From WHSW01 sp963828755 (lineage in GTDB: Bacteria > Actinomycetota > Thermoleophilia > Solirubrobacterales > 70-9): a stretch of DNA of 37,753 bases. The notes under the pieces are model-generated. The model made no database searches. It saw only the letters and a program-made list of their open reading frames with translations, and had not been told where the DNA came from. Shown one piece after another: positions 1 through 7,117 of the stretch. Where the stretch lies: positions 1 through 37,753 of the forward strand of contig CAWHFY010000001.1 of the NCBI GenBank assembly GCA_963828755.1, given 5' to 3'. The position numbers and the translations under genes were made by a program. Numbering within the stretch: position 1 is the first letter of the stretch; the number at the start of each line of letters is the position of its first letter.

Positions 1-2
1 AC

Positions 3-608
3 TGGGAGGCCGAGCTCGAGCAGGGGGAGCCGCGCGACGGGATCGAGCTCGGCAGGCGCCAGGCCGACGCGCTGCTCGCCGACCGCCAGCGCCGCATCGC
101 CGAGCTCTCCGACTCGATCGCTCACACCGAGGGCGTAGTCGCGCAGCTCGCGGAGACCGAGCTCGTGCGGACGAGCTTCGGCCGGCTGCGGCGCGCGCTG
201 AGCGACGCGGCCGATCGGGTCACCGAGGGGGTCAACGCGCCCCCGATGCCATCGCCGCCACCGGCTCCGCCGCACAAGCCCGCTGTGTTCGCGTCGGCCG
301 TGCCGCAGGTGCCGCCGGATACGCCGGCGCCGCCGGCCGACGACTCGACCCCTGCCGAGGAGCCGGCCCCGGAGGACCGGTCCGCCGACCGAGCCTGGGT
401 TGAAGCGCGACAGGCCGCGATCCAGATGGCTGCGGCCGGCAACACGCGCGCGCAGGTCGAGGCGCAGCTGCGCGGCTTCCTGCAGCTCGCCGACCCGACC
501 CCGCTGCTCGACCAGGTCTTCGGCACCGGGACCGCTGGGGAGGCGCGGGTCGCGTGGGCGATCGCACCTTCCACGCCGACGTGGCAGCCAGAACCACCCG
601 GAGGCTGA
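3..608 (+). CDS. Coiled-coil protein with 36-residue C-terminal module (5' truncated by window edge)
   Basis: The frame is open from the first bases, so the true start lies outside the window. The visible N-terminal part is Ala/Glu/Arg/Gln-rich and predicted helical, with a run such as DRQRRIAELSDSIAHTEGVV. A Pro/Ala-rich linker follows (about nt 225-395). The module at nt 417-524 begins AIQMAAAGNTRAQVEAQLR and ends LLDQVFG. It aligns without gaps to the C-termini of three minus-strand genes at 4351-7032 (pattern aTQMAxxGxxRxEI, then LRxeF, then DEIfG). A 27-residue Pro-rich tail follows the module here, unlike in the others. I do not recognise the family and infer no biochemical activity. 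A scaffold-like role is possible from the coiled coil. Coding nature is supported by strong GC3 and by the shared module. Confidence 0.7.
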   Translation, partial: WEAELEQGEPRDGIELGRRQADALLADRQRRIAELSDSIAHTEGVVAQLAETELVRTSFGRLRRALSDAADRVTEGVNAPPMPSPPPAPPHKPAVFASAVPQVPPDTPAPPADDSTPAEEPAPEDRSADRAWVEARQAAIQMAAAGNTRAQVEAQLRGFLQLADPTPLLDQVFGTGTAGEARVAWAIAPSTPTWQPEPPGG

Positions 609-693
609 GCGTGCGCGGACTGGTCCGCTGCCGCGCTTCGCCGCGGGCCTCGGCGAGCATCTCGTCCGCCTCGCGCCGGACGGCCTCGAGAAT
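601..693 (-). pseudogene. Possible remnant of a related coiled-coil gene
   Basis: Read on the minus strand, this stretch encodes an Ile-Leu-Glu-Ala-Val-rich helical peptide containing RREADEMLAEARGEARQR. It resembles the Ala/Glu/Arg coiled coils of the genes at 4351-4989 and 6415-7032, with almost all codons ending in G or C. There is no convincing start, and the frame runs into a plus-strand gene downstream, so it would be a fragment. Antisense frames in such GC-rich DNA often look like this by chance, hence the low confidence. Confidence 0.25.
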
Positions 694-758
694 CGTGCCG
701 CATCCGCTCGGTGGACCGAGCGCCTGCGGCGAGGCCTCAGCTACGTGCGCGAGCGCCC

Positions 759-786
759 AGCACTCCGGCGCCGGCGCCGGAGTGCT
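759..786. repeat. 28-bp perfect palindrome
   Basis: The sequence is its own reverse complement over all 28 bases: the half-site AGCACTCCGGCGCC is followed directly by its complement. No T-tract follows on either strand, so it is not a standard intrinsic terminator. It lies in the non-coding stretch between the coiled-coil gene and the riboswitch. It could be an operator or a cruciform-forming recombination scar. Confidence 0.7.
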
Positions 787-827
787 CGTCGTGCTCGCGC
801 TGGCCACCGCGCGCCTGCGCGACGCCG

Positions 828-853
828 ACTGGGAGGCCGAGCTCGAGCAGGGG
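828..853 (+). repeat. 26-bp direct repeat of window positions 1-26
   Basis: These 26 bases are identical to the first 26 bases of the window. The copy at 1-26 lies within the coiled-coil gene (encoding WEAELEQG). The second copy encodes the same peptide, preceded by ATARLRDAD, but its frame soon becomes non-coding in character. The true repeat may extend further left, because copy one starts at the window edge. It probably marks a partial duplication of the upstream gene. Confidence 0.65.
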
Positions 854-949
854 CCGCTGCAGGACGGCTTGCAGGGCGATGCAAGTTCCGTTGCAGAAGC
901 AGGACCTCCGCGCTCGGTGCTTACGCGTCCCTAACGCTTCGCTAGTCTC

Positions 950-1119
950 CCGCCCTCGCCGAGTTCCCTGCAATTCGCGCCAAATGGCGTGGGAAGCGGG
1001 AATCGGGGGACCCAAAAGGCGGCTGTTGCTCTGCAGCCGCCAGGGGCGAATCGCGGGCGAGCCCGCGTAGCGCTGCCGCGTGTCGGCGCGAGCCCGTCAG
1101 CTAACCCCGTAGGCGAGCG
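950..1119 (+). promoter_or_regulatory. Cyclic di-AMP (ydaO/yuaA-type) riboswitch upstream of the Rpf-like gene
   Basis: The leader carries the conserved blocks of the ydaO class in order: GGGAATCGGGGGACCCA at 997-1013, GGGGCGAATC at 1043-1052, and GAGCCCGTCAGCTAACC with CGTAGGCG at 1090-1115. The outer stem P1 pairs CTCGCC (955-960) with GGCGAG (1112-1117). Riboswitches of this class bind c-di-AMP and often control cell-wall hydrolases of the Rpf type in actinobacteria, which matches the gene that follows. P1 ends only five bases before the ATG, so its 3' strand overlaps the only purine-rich ribosome-binding candidate (AGGCGAG). A weak promoter-like pair (TTACGC and TAGTCT, about 921-948) precedes it. 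Confidence 0.9.
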
Positions 1120-1122
1120 CAC

Positions 1123-2148
1123 ATGGGTAATCGAACCGCCGACAAGCCTTCATCCGCCCCCGCTCGCACGACGTTCGCGGCGCTGCTCGCCGCCGGGCTC
1201 CTCGGGCTCGCGGCCGCCGGGGCAACGGCGTCGACCTCGATCGACGAGCTCAACTCGCAAATCTCCGGGGCCAAGGACCAAGCGCAGTCGCTCGGCGCCC
1301 AGATCGACAGCGCGACCGCAGCGCTGCAGGGCGCCCAACAGCGGGCGATGGTCGCCGCCCAGCGCGAGGCGCAGCTCTCCGCGGTGCTCGCCGAGGGCCA
1401 GCGGCGCGAGGCCGAGCTGGAGGCAGACGTCGCCCGCACCCGCGGCCAGCTGCGCGCCGCGCGCGCACAGCTGCAGCGCGGCCTCAACGCGCTCTCCAGC
1501 CGCCTCGTCGACATCTATCGCGGCGGCATGCCCGATATGGCGACGCTGCTGCTCCAGTCCGACGGCTGGGACGACCTCTCAACCAGGGCCGAGTATCTGA
1601 AGCGGATCGAGGAGGCCGACGCCGGCCTCGTCTCCCGGGTGCGGAGTCTGCGCGACGCGGTCGACCAGCGGCTCGCCGCCGTCGAGGCGGCCCAGCAGCG
1701 CGCCGAGGACTTCAACGAGCAGATCGCCGCGGCGCGCGACCAGATCGCCGCGGTGAGAGCCGACGCCGAGGCCCAGGCCTCGCGCCTCGCGGCGCTCCGC
1801 GACCAGCGTGAGGCAGCGATCGAGAGTCTGCAGTCGCAGATCGGCGCCTGGACGGACAAGGTCCAGAAGCTGGAGCGGATCTCCGCGACCCAGGCTCAGA
1901 GCGAGGTCTCGGACTGGCTCGGCGACTGGGCGATCCCCGAGTCGATCGTGATCTGCGAGTCGGGCGGCAACTTCGAGGCCGTCAACCCCTCGTCGGGAGC
2001 TGGCGGCGCCTACCAGATCCTCCCCTCCACTTGGGAGCTCTACGGCGGCGAGGGCAACCCCGAGGACGCCTCCCCGGCCGAGCAGTCGGAGATCGCCGCT
2101 CAGATCTGGGCGGACTCAGGCGCGGCGGCCTGGGAGTGTGCTGGGTAG
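1123..2148 (+). CDS. Secreted coiled-coil protein with C-terminal Rpf/lysozyme-like domain
   Basis: The 341-residue product has a basic N-terminus and a hydrophobic signal segment (about residues 17-37). A long Ala/Gln/Glu/Arg coiled coil follows (about 40-260), like those of peptidoglycan hydrolases of the RipA/CwlO type. The end is a resuscitation-promoting-factor-like domain (about 265-341) with the motif ICESGGNFEAVNPSSGAGGAYQ. Glu279 is the expected catalytic acid, and Cys278 with Cys339 could form the usual disulfide. Rpf domains cleave peptidoglycan glycan strands outside the membrane. The ATG at 1123 is the only reasonable start before the signal peptide and directly follows a c-di-AMP riboswitch, implying control by that second messenger. 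It converges with the small gene at 2156-2311, with 7 bases between them. Confidence 0.9.
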   Translation: MGNRTADKPSSAPARTTFAALLAAGLLGLAAAGATASTSIDELNSQISGAKDQAQSLGAQIDSATAALQGAQQRAMVAAQREAQLSAVLAEGQRREAELEADVARTRGQLRAARAQLQRGLNALSSRLVDIYRGGMPDMATLLLQSDGWDDLSTRAEYLKRIEEADAGLVSRVRSLRDAVDQRLAAVEAAQQRAEDFNEQIAAARDQIAAVRADAEAQASRLAALRDQREAAIESLQSQIGAWTDKVQKLERISATQAQSEVSDWLGDWAIPESIVICESGGNFEAVNPSSGAGGAYQILPSTWELYGGEGNPEDASPAEQSEIAAQIWADSGAAAWECAG

Positions 2149-2155
2149 CTCTGGG

Positions 2156-2311
2156 TCAGCCCTCGGGCGGCTGGCGCTTGGCGATCGCGTAGCCGAGCAG
2201 CAGCGCGAGCACCGCGAAGACGCCGCCGGCGACCTTGATCTGGCTGGAGAAGCGCAGCCACATCAGGCGCACGATGAACCGGCCGATGAGTTCATAGATC
2301 CAGGAGGCCAT
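2156..2311 (-). CDS. 51-residue membrane protein downstream of argG
   Basis: This short frame encodes MASWIYELIGRFIVRLMWLR, then a second hydrophobic stretch VAGGVFAVLALLLGYAIA and a KRQPPEG tail. It therefore has one clear transmembrane helix (about residues 27-44) and an amphipathic or membrane-associated N-terminal helix. It starts 11 bases after the argG stop on the same strand, so it is probably cotranscribed with argG. I do not recognise the family and assign no function. The alternation of hydrophobic and charged residues and the compact spacing argue that it is real. Confidence 0.6.
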   Translation of the reverse strand: MASWIYELIGRFIVRLMWLRFSSQIKVAGGVFAVLALLLGYAIAKRQPPEG

Positions 2312-2322
2312 GCGCCTGAACC

Positions 2323-3585
2323 CTACCCGTCCTCGCGGTTGCGAACCCGGTGGGCCAGCCGGCTCTGCATCGTGAACAGCTCGATGAATCCGGGGCTCGC
2401 ATCCTGGCTGAACTCGCCGCCCGACTCGCCGAACGAAGCGAGGGTCCGGTCGTAGAGCGCGTACGGCGAGCTTCGGGCCACGACCCGGGCGGAGCCCTTG
2501 AACAGCTTCACGGTCACCTCGCCGGTCACGTACTGGTTCGCCGACTCCATGAAGGCATCGAGGTCGTGGCGCAGCGGCTCGTGCCAGAGACCCGCGTAAC
2601 AGAGGTAGGCCCACTTGTCCTCGAGCGTGCGCTTGAAGTTGTTCTGGTGGATGGTCGAGACGAGCTTCTCGAGTTCCGCGTGCGCGGGCAGCAGCAGCGC
2701 CGCGGCCGGGACCTCGTAGATGTCGCGGACCTTGAGGCCGACGATGCGATCCTCGACGTGGTCGACGATCCCGGCCCCGTGGCGGGCGCCGAGCTCGGCG
2801 GCGCGCTCGATCAGCTCGACGAGGCCGAGCCGCTCGCCGTCGATCGACACCGGGCGACCCGAGTCGAACCCGATCCGGACCAGCTGCGGTTCGTCGGGTG
2901 CGCGCTCGGGCGGCGTCACGAGCTGGAACACATCGTCGGGGGTCGGCTCGTCGAGGTCCTCGATCGAGCGGCCCTCGGACGAGCGCCCCCAGAGGTTGTC
3001 GTCGATCGAATACGGGGCCGCGGCCTCGTTCGCGCCCTTGATCGGGATCCGGTGGTCACGAGCGTAGGCGATCTCCTCCTCGCGGCCCATCCTCCACTCA
3101 CGGACCGGCGCGAGCACCTTGAGATCGGGGTCGAGCGCGGCGATCGTGCCGTCGATCCGGACCTGGTCGTTGCCCTTGCCGGTGCAGCCGTGGGCGATCG
3201 TGTCGCAGTCGGCTGCGCGGGCGTGTTCGACCGCGAGCTTTGCGATCAGCGGTCGGGCGAGCGCCGTGAACAGCGGATAGCCGCCGCCGTACAGCGCGTT
3301 TGCCTTGATCGCCGGCAGGACGTAGTGCTCTGCGAACTCCTCGGTCGCGTCGGCGCGGATCGTCTCGACGGCGCCCAGCTCGCGGGCCTTGCCGACGACC
3401 ACGTCCCAGTCCTCGCCGGGCTGGCCGAGCTCGACGGTAAGCGTGACGATCTCGGCCCCGTAGCGCTCCCGGATCCAGTGCACCATCACCGACGTGTCGA
3501 GGCCGCCGCTGTAGAGCAGCAACACCCGGCCGACCTGCTCGGGGTCGGCCTGATAGCTCGCGATTCTGGGCGCCTGCTCGCTCAT
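2323..3585 (-). CDS. argG: Argininosuccinate synthase
   Basis: The enzyme condenses citrulline and aspartate with ATP to argininosuccinate, the penultimate step of arginine synthesis, in the cytoplasm. The N-terminal PP-loop is RVLLLYSGGLDTSV (about residues 20-33). Further family signatures are HGCTGKGNDQVR and YSIDDNLWGRSSEGR, and the C-terminal part is rich in the expected aspartate- and citrulline-binding residues. I chose the ATG at 3585 (420 residues). A GTG ten codons upstream (3615) is possible but adds an unusual Cys-rich leader. No strong Shine-Dalgarno is visible. The gene is divergent from the sortase gene with 47 bases between them, so promoters for both must lie there or inside the genes. 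The other arg genes in the window (argCJBD) lie about 24 kb away. Confidence 0.96.
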   Translation of the reverse strand: MSEQAPRIASYQADPEQVGRVLLLYSGGLDTSVMVHWIRERYGAEIVTLTVELGQPGEDWDVVVGKARELGAVETIRADATEEFAEHYVLPAIKANALYGGGYPLFTALARPLIAKLAVEHARAADCDTIAHGCTGKGNDQVRIDGTIAALDPDLKVLAPVREWRMGREEEIAYARDHRIPIKGANEAAAPYSIDDNLWGRSSEGRSIEDLDEPTPDDVFQLVTPPERAPDEPQLVRIGFDSGRPVSIDGERLGLVELIERAAELGARHGAGIVDHVEDRIVGLKVRDIYEVPAAALLLPAHAELEKLVSTIHQNNFKRTLEDKWAYLCYAGLWHEPLRHDLDAFMESANQYVTGEVTVKLFKGSARVVARSSPYALYDRTLASFGESGGEFSQDASPGFIELFTMQSRLAHRVRNREDG

Positions 3586-3632
3586 CGGCGGGCAAGTCTG
3601 GCATCTGCCGCCCACTCAGGGATCATTGGGGG

Positions 3633-4331
3633 GTGCGCCGAGTTGCCTACATCCTCTCCGTCGCCCTGATCACGGCCGGAATCGTGATCGGAGCCGACAT
3701 CGCGATGACGCTGGCGTGGAAGGAACCGCTGTCGACGATCTACGGATCGATCAAGCAGGGCGAGGCCGAGGACTCGCTCGCGGCGCTCGAGGACGAGTTC
3801 CCCTCCCCCGCCGACCTGCGCGCGGTCCGCGGCCGCGGCGATGGCGGGGGTGACGAGAGCCATGCCGAGGTTGATCAGCGCGTCGTCCAGCTCGCCGGCC
3901 TGTTCGCCGACCGCGTCCACACCGGCCAGGGGATCGGCCGGATCGAGATCCCGAGCATCGGCGCCGACTACGTCGTCGTCCAGGGGACCGACACCGCGAG
4001 CCTGCAGAAGGGGCCCGGCCACTACCCGGAGACCGCCTTCCCCGGTCAGGGCAAGACGATCGGGATCGCCGGCCACCGGACCACCTACCTGGCTCCGTTT
4101 CGGGAGATCAACGAGGTGGCCGACGGCGACGAGATCACGCTCGACATGCCTTACGGAAGCTTCACCTACACGGTCCAAAAGCACGAGATCGTGGACCCCA
4201 GCCAGACGGAGATCGTCGACAACGTCGGCTACGAGCGCCTCGTGCTGACCGCGTGTCACCCGCTGTACAGCGCCGCGCAGCGCTGGGCGGTGTTCGCGAA
4301 GCTCACGGACGTGACCACGGACGACGGCTGA
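3633..4331 (+). CDS. Class E sortase
   Basis: The 232-residue product has an N-terminal signal anchor (about residues 5-25), an acidic Gly/Asp-rich linker, then a sortase beta-barrel (about 100-228). The catalytic residues are visible: His148 in GIAGHRTTY, Cys208 in LTACHPLYSAAQRW and Arg217 in the same motif. This His-Cys-Arg arrangement with a C-H-P-x-x-S-A-x-x-R pattern is typical of actinobacterial class E sortases, which anchor proteins bearing an LAxTG-like signal to peptidoglycan. The start is GTG at 3633, preceded by a G-run. No LPxTG-like substrate is evident in the window. It converges with the coiled-coil gene at 4351. Confidence 0.9.
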   Translation: MRRVAYILSVALITAGIVIGADIAMTLAWKEPLSTIYGSIKQGEAEDSLAALEDEFPSPADLRAVRGRGDGGGDESHAEVDQRVVQLAGLFADRVHTGQGIGRIEIPSIGADYVVVQGTDTASLQKGPGHYPETAFPGQGKTIGIAGHRTTYLAPFREINEVADGDEITLDMPYGSFTYTVQKHEIVDPSQTEIVDNVGYERLVLTACHPLYSAAQRWAVFAKLTDVTTDDG

Positions 4332-4350
4332 GCGCGCCCCGGGACGATTC

Positions 4351-4989
4351 CTAGCCCAGGATCTCGTCCGTGACCGCGCCGGCGTCGACGCCGGGGAAGT
4401 CGGCGCGCAGCGCGGCGACGATCTCGTCGCGCTCCTTGCCGGTGACCGCCATCTGCGTCGCTCGCAGCAGCGCCTCCGACGTCTGGTCGCCCTCGCGCTC
4501 GGGCCCGGTGTGACCGGCGCCCGGGTAGGCGACGGCCGGAGCCAACGGATCGCCCTGCGGCTCCGGAGCGGCCTTCAGTGGGCGCACCGGCTGCTCCGCC
4601 TGGCCAGGATCGGTTGAGCGCAGCGGCGCCGCGGACGGCTCGGGCGTTGAGGACGACTCGCGCTCGCCGCCGCCCGAACGCGCCTTCTCGATCACCCGAT
4701 CGAGATCGGCGAGCATCTCCTCCGCCTGGCGCTTGAAGCGCTCGGCGCTGTCGACGAGGCTCGCGGTTAGCGCGTCGAGCGAGCTGGTGCGCTCGGCGGC
4801 GAGGCGATCGGCCTCGCGGCGCCGCTCGGCAAGGTAGGCCTCGGCCTCCGCCTCGGCCTCGCTGCGGATCTCGGTCGCGACCCGCTCGGTCGCGTCGATG
4901 ATCTCGTGGATGCGGTCGGTCGCCTCGCCGACGGAGCGGCGAAGCGCCGAGGATGCGGCGCTGCTGCGGTCCTCGGGGGGACTCGCCAT
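4351..4989 (-). CDS. Coiled-coil protein with 36-residue C-terminal module, paralog B
   Basis: The 212-residue acidic protein has no signal peptide or membrane segment. Residues about 15-110 form a predicted coiled coil with the run RSEAEAEAEAYLAERRREAD, followed by a Pro/Ala/Gly linker (about 115-170). The C-terminal module (177-212) begins ATQMAVTGKERDEIVAALR and ends TDEILG, at the very end of the protein. The coiled coil aligns gaplessly with that of the gene at 6415-7032. The start ATG overlaps the stop of the preceding gene by one base (TGATG), implying translational coupling. The DivIVA-like Glu/Ala/Arg heptads hint at a cytoskeletal or scaffold role, but that is inference; the family is unknown to me. 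Confidence 0.85.
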   Translation of the reverse strand: MASPPEDRSSAASSALRRSVGEATDRIHEIIDATERVATEIRSEAEAEAEAYLAERRREADRLAAERTSSLDALTASLVDSAERFKRQAEEMLADLDRVIEKARSGGGERESSSTPEPSAAPLRSTDPGQAEQPVRPLKAAPEPQGDPLAPAVAYPGAGHTGPEREGDQTSEALLRATQMAVTGKERDEIVAALRADFPGVDAGAVTDEILG

Positions 4990-5552
4990 CAGCCGACTCC
5001 GCCGCGCTGGGTTCCGAAAATCTCGTCGAGCGCCCGGGCGGCGTCGTTGATGCCGAACTCGGTCCGCAGGCGGCGCTCGATCTCGCTGCGGCTCGAACCG
5101 GCGATCGCCATCTGGGTCGCGATCAGCCGGACGCCCTCGGAGGTGGTCCCGGCGAAGCCGTCCTCGCGGCCGCCCAATGAGGGGGGTCTCGACTCGGGCG
5201 GCGGGACTTGCGCGGCGGTGGAGTCGCGTTCGGCGATGAGCCTCGCGGTGCGATCGATGAGCGCCGACAGGCGGGCGCAGTCAGTGCGAATCCCCTCGGT
5301 GCGATCGACGAGCGCCGAGGCCAGCCCGGCGAGCAGGTCTGCACGGATGGCCGAGTCCTCCCTGCGGTGTTCGTTCTCGAGCCCGGCCGCGGCCTCAGCG
5401 ATGCGCGCCGCTGTCCGCTCGGCCGCTGCGTCGAGCGCGCGAATCTGGACCGACATTTCGTCGAGCGGATCGACGGAATCGGCGGCACCGGGCTCGTGGC
5501 GGACGCCACGGCCCCGCAGGGGGGATCGGATCTCTGTCATGCGCTCACTCAT
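4989..5552 (-). CDS. Coiled-coil protein with 36-residue C-terminal module, paralog C
   Basis: The 187-residue product is soluble and helical. A coiled coil occupies about residues 30-110 (for example AAAERTAARIAEAAAGLENE), then a Pro/Ser linker and the module at 145-180. The module begins ATQMAIAGSSRSEIERRLR, continues TEFGIND, and ends LDEIFG, followed by a short TQRGGVG tail. Its coiled coil differs from that of paralogs B and D, so the C-terminal module is the conserved unit. Two ATGs (5552 and 5540) could serve as start. The stop overlaps the start of paralog B. It lies 72 bases downstream of the methyltransferase gene on the same strand. Confidence 0.85.
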   Translation of the reverse strand: MSERMTEIRSPLRGRGVRHEPGAADSVDPLDEMSVQIRALDAAAERTAARIAEAAAGLENEHRREDSAIRADLLAGLASALVDRTEGIRTDCARLSALIDRTARLIAERDSTAAQVPPPESRPPSLGGREDGFAGTTSEGVRLIATQMAIAGSSRSEIERRLRTEFGINDAARALDEIFGTQRGGVG

Positions 5553-5624
5553 GATGCCACCGTCAGGGGGTCTATCGGCACGGTTTCACCCAGGACGCAA
5601 GCCCGGGCGTCCGCTTGCGCTCGA

Positions 5625-6371
5625 TCAGGCGGCGCGAACCGCCGCGGTCACGTTCCCGCGATCGACGAGCCGGTCGAGCAGTCCGCCGAGCGAGCCGGGC
5701 TCGTCGAAGTCCTCGACCACCTTGCCGCCCCCCTCTTCGATGATCCGGACGAGCTCTTCGGCCGAGTAGTAGGAGACGACGGGCGCGCCGAGGTTGCCCC
5801 AGTAACCGAGCACCGGGACGCGGCGGTTGCCGCTCACCCGGCTGATCCCGCGCTTCGCCCAGAAGACCGCGTCCATCGCGAGCTTCGGCTCGAAGACCGG
5901 CTCATGGATCAGCAGGGTCCCGCCCTCGTCGAGCATGGTCAGCGCGTTGGCGACGGCGGTCACCGCGTTGTGACGGGACTCCTGCCGCGTCTTGCCGACC
6001 AGGTGATGGAGCACGGCGGCGAGAACCGCGAAGTCGAAGCGACCTCGGAGCGAACTCGCGAGGCCGGGGTCGAGCACCGACCCCAGCACCGGTTCGCACG
6101 TAACCCGCTCGACCGTCTTGTCGAGGCAATTCTGGCTCACGTCGAGGGCCGCGAAACGCGTCACGGGCGTCTCCTCCTGCAGGTATGCGAGCGTGTTGCC
6201 CACCCCGCAGCCCAGGTCGATGAGGACGTCCTCGGGGCCCGCCATACGGCGGAGGATCTCGGCGGTCAGCTCGAGGCGTCCGGAGCTGTACTCGGGGACG
6301 TGCGACTCGAAGTACGCGACGGTGTCAGCATCGCTCACGTTCGGCGGCTGCGCAGGTTCACCTCGAGTCAT
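5625..6371 (-). CDS. Class I SAM-dependent methyltransferase
   Basis: The 248-residue protein has a Rossmann-fold methyltransferase core. The SAM-binding motif I is VLIDLGCGVGNT (about residues 49-60), followed by an acidic residue in FAALDVS (motif II) and FDFAVLAAVLHHL (motif IV region). The second half carries the post-core strands LLIHEP and a C-terminal helix region. The substrate cannot be read from the sequence. Its position between two module-bearing coiled-coil genes in a glycosyltransferase-led operon suggests methylation of a sugar, lipid-linked intermediate or protein of that system (inference). The gene is 43 bases downstream of the gene ending at 6415 and 72 bases upstream of paralog C, with no terminator seen in either gap. 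Confidence 0.85.
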   Translation of the reverse strand: MTRGEPAQPPNVSDADTVAYFESHVPEYSSGRLELTAEILRRMAGPEDVLIDLGCGVGNTLAYLQEETPVTRFAALDVSQNCLDKTVERVTCEPVLGSVLDPGLASSLRGRFDFAVLAAVLHHLVGKTRQESRHNAVTAVANALTMLDEGGTLLIHEPVFEPKLAMDAVFWAKRGISRVSGNRRVPVLGYWGNLGAPVVSYYSAEELVRIIEEGGGKVVEDFDEPGSLGGLLDRLVDRGNVTAAVRAA

Positions 6372-6414
6372 CGGTTCAAGAGACTACGGAGTCGGTGCGA
6401 CGGCGCCCGGCGGG

Positions 6415-7032
6415 TCAGCGGCGCGAGAGGATCTCTTCGACGATCGCCGCGGGGTCGTCCAGGCTGAACTCCCGCCGCAGCGCACCCTCCATCTCGGACC
6501 GGTCCTTGCCCTCGATCGCCAGCTGCGTCGCTCTGATCATCACCGACTCGCGCGGGACCGCTGCCGCGGGGTCGTCCCCCTGCGGTCTCGGCGCCGGCGG
6601 CGCTGGGTCGCGAGACGGCGGCGCCTCGGTCCCCCGGGCCTTCCGGGCCTCCGAGTCGAGCACCTCCTCGACGCTGCTGATTGCCCGGGTGGCCTCGGCC
6701 TCGATGCGATCCAGGCCGAGGCGCAGGGCCCCGATCGCGTCCAGGATCCCGCGGTTCCGGTCCGCGGTCCGTCGTTCCGCCTCGAGCCGCGCCTGGGCGC
6801 GAATCGCCTCGGCCTCGGCCTCGGCCTCGCGGCGCATGTCCGCGGCGGCGCGCTCGGCGGCCACGATCATCTGATCGACCCTCTGCCCGACCCTGGTTAC
6901 CGCGCTCCTCAGCTCCGCGTGCGCGGCTTCGCCCATCGGGGATCCGCGACCGTCGACCCCAGTCTCGGATTCGGGGGAACGGCCATTGGCATCCTCCGAT
7001 GCAGCCTCAGCGGTTTCGTCGCTGCGCCTCAT
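6415..7032 (-). CDS. Coiled-coil protein with 36-residue C-terminal module, paralog D
   Basis: The 205-residue protein has an acidic disordered N-terminus (about 1-38) and a coiled coil (about 40-130) containing DMRREAEAEAEAIRAQARLE. A Pro-rich linker follows, then the module at 168-203, which begins ATQLAIEGKDRSEMEGALR and ends VEEILS before two Arg residues. The coiled coil matches that of paralog B position for position. The ATG at 7032 lies immediately beside a 14-bp sequence repeated with a 19-bp period, which may be an operator. The gene is 85 bases downstream of a GT4 glycosyltransferase on the same strand. No known domain is recognised. Confidence 0.85.
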   Translation of the reverse strand: MRRSDETAEAASEDANGRSPESETGVDGRGSPMGEAAHAELRSAVTRVGQRVDQMIVAAERAAADMRREAEAEAEAIRAQARLEAERRTADRNRGILDAIGALRLGLDRIEAEATRAISSVEEVLDSEARKARGTEAPPSRDPAPPAPRPQGDDPAAAVPRESVMIRATQLAIEGKDRSEMEGALRREFSLDDPAAIVEEILSRR

Positions 7033-7065
7033 CGAGGGACCAAGATATCACCGAGGGACCAAGAT
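7033..7065 (-). repeat. Two 14-bp direct repeats, 19-bp period, at the start of paralog D
   Basis: The 14 bases CGAGGGACCAAGAT occur at 7033-7046 and again at 7052-7065. On the minus strand the first-listed copy abuts the ATG of the coiled-coil gene. A near -10-like GATATC lies between the copies. The spacing of about two helical turns would suit a dimeric regulator or a promoter duplication; either is inference. Confidence 0.5.
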
Positions 7066-7117
7066 CAAGCATGCGAGCCTCGGCGCGCGCAGCCATCGGT
7101 GCACGCCCCTGACCGGG

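Noticed and set aside
554..934. Plus-strand open frame after the left-edge coiled-coil gene
   Set aside because: Only the WEAELEQG repeat region resembles a real protein. The rest has shadow-frame composition, so I treat it as a remnant rather than a gene.
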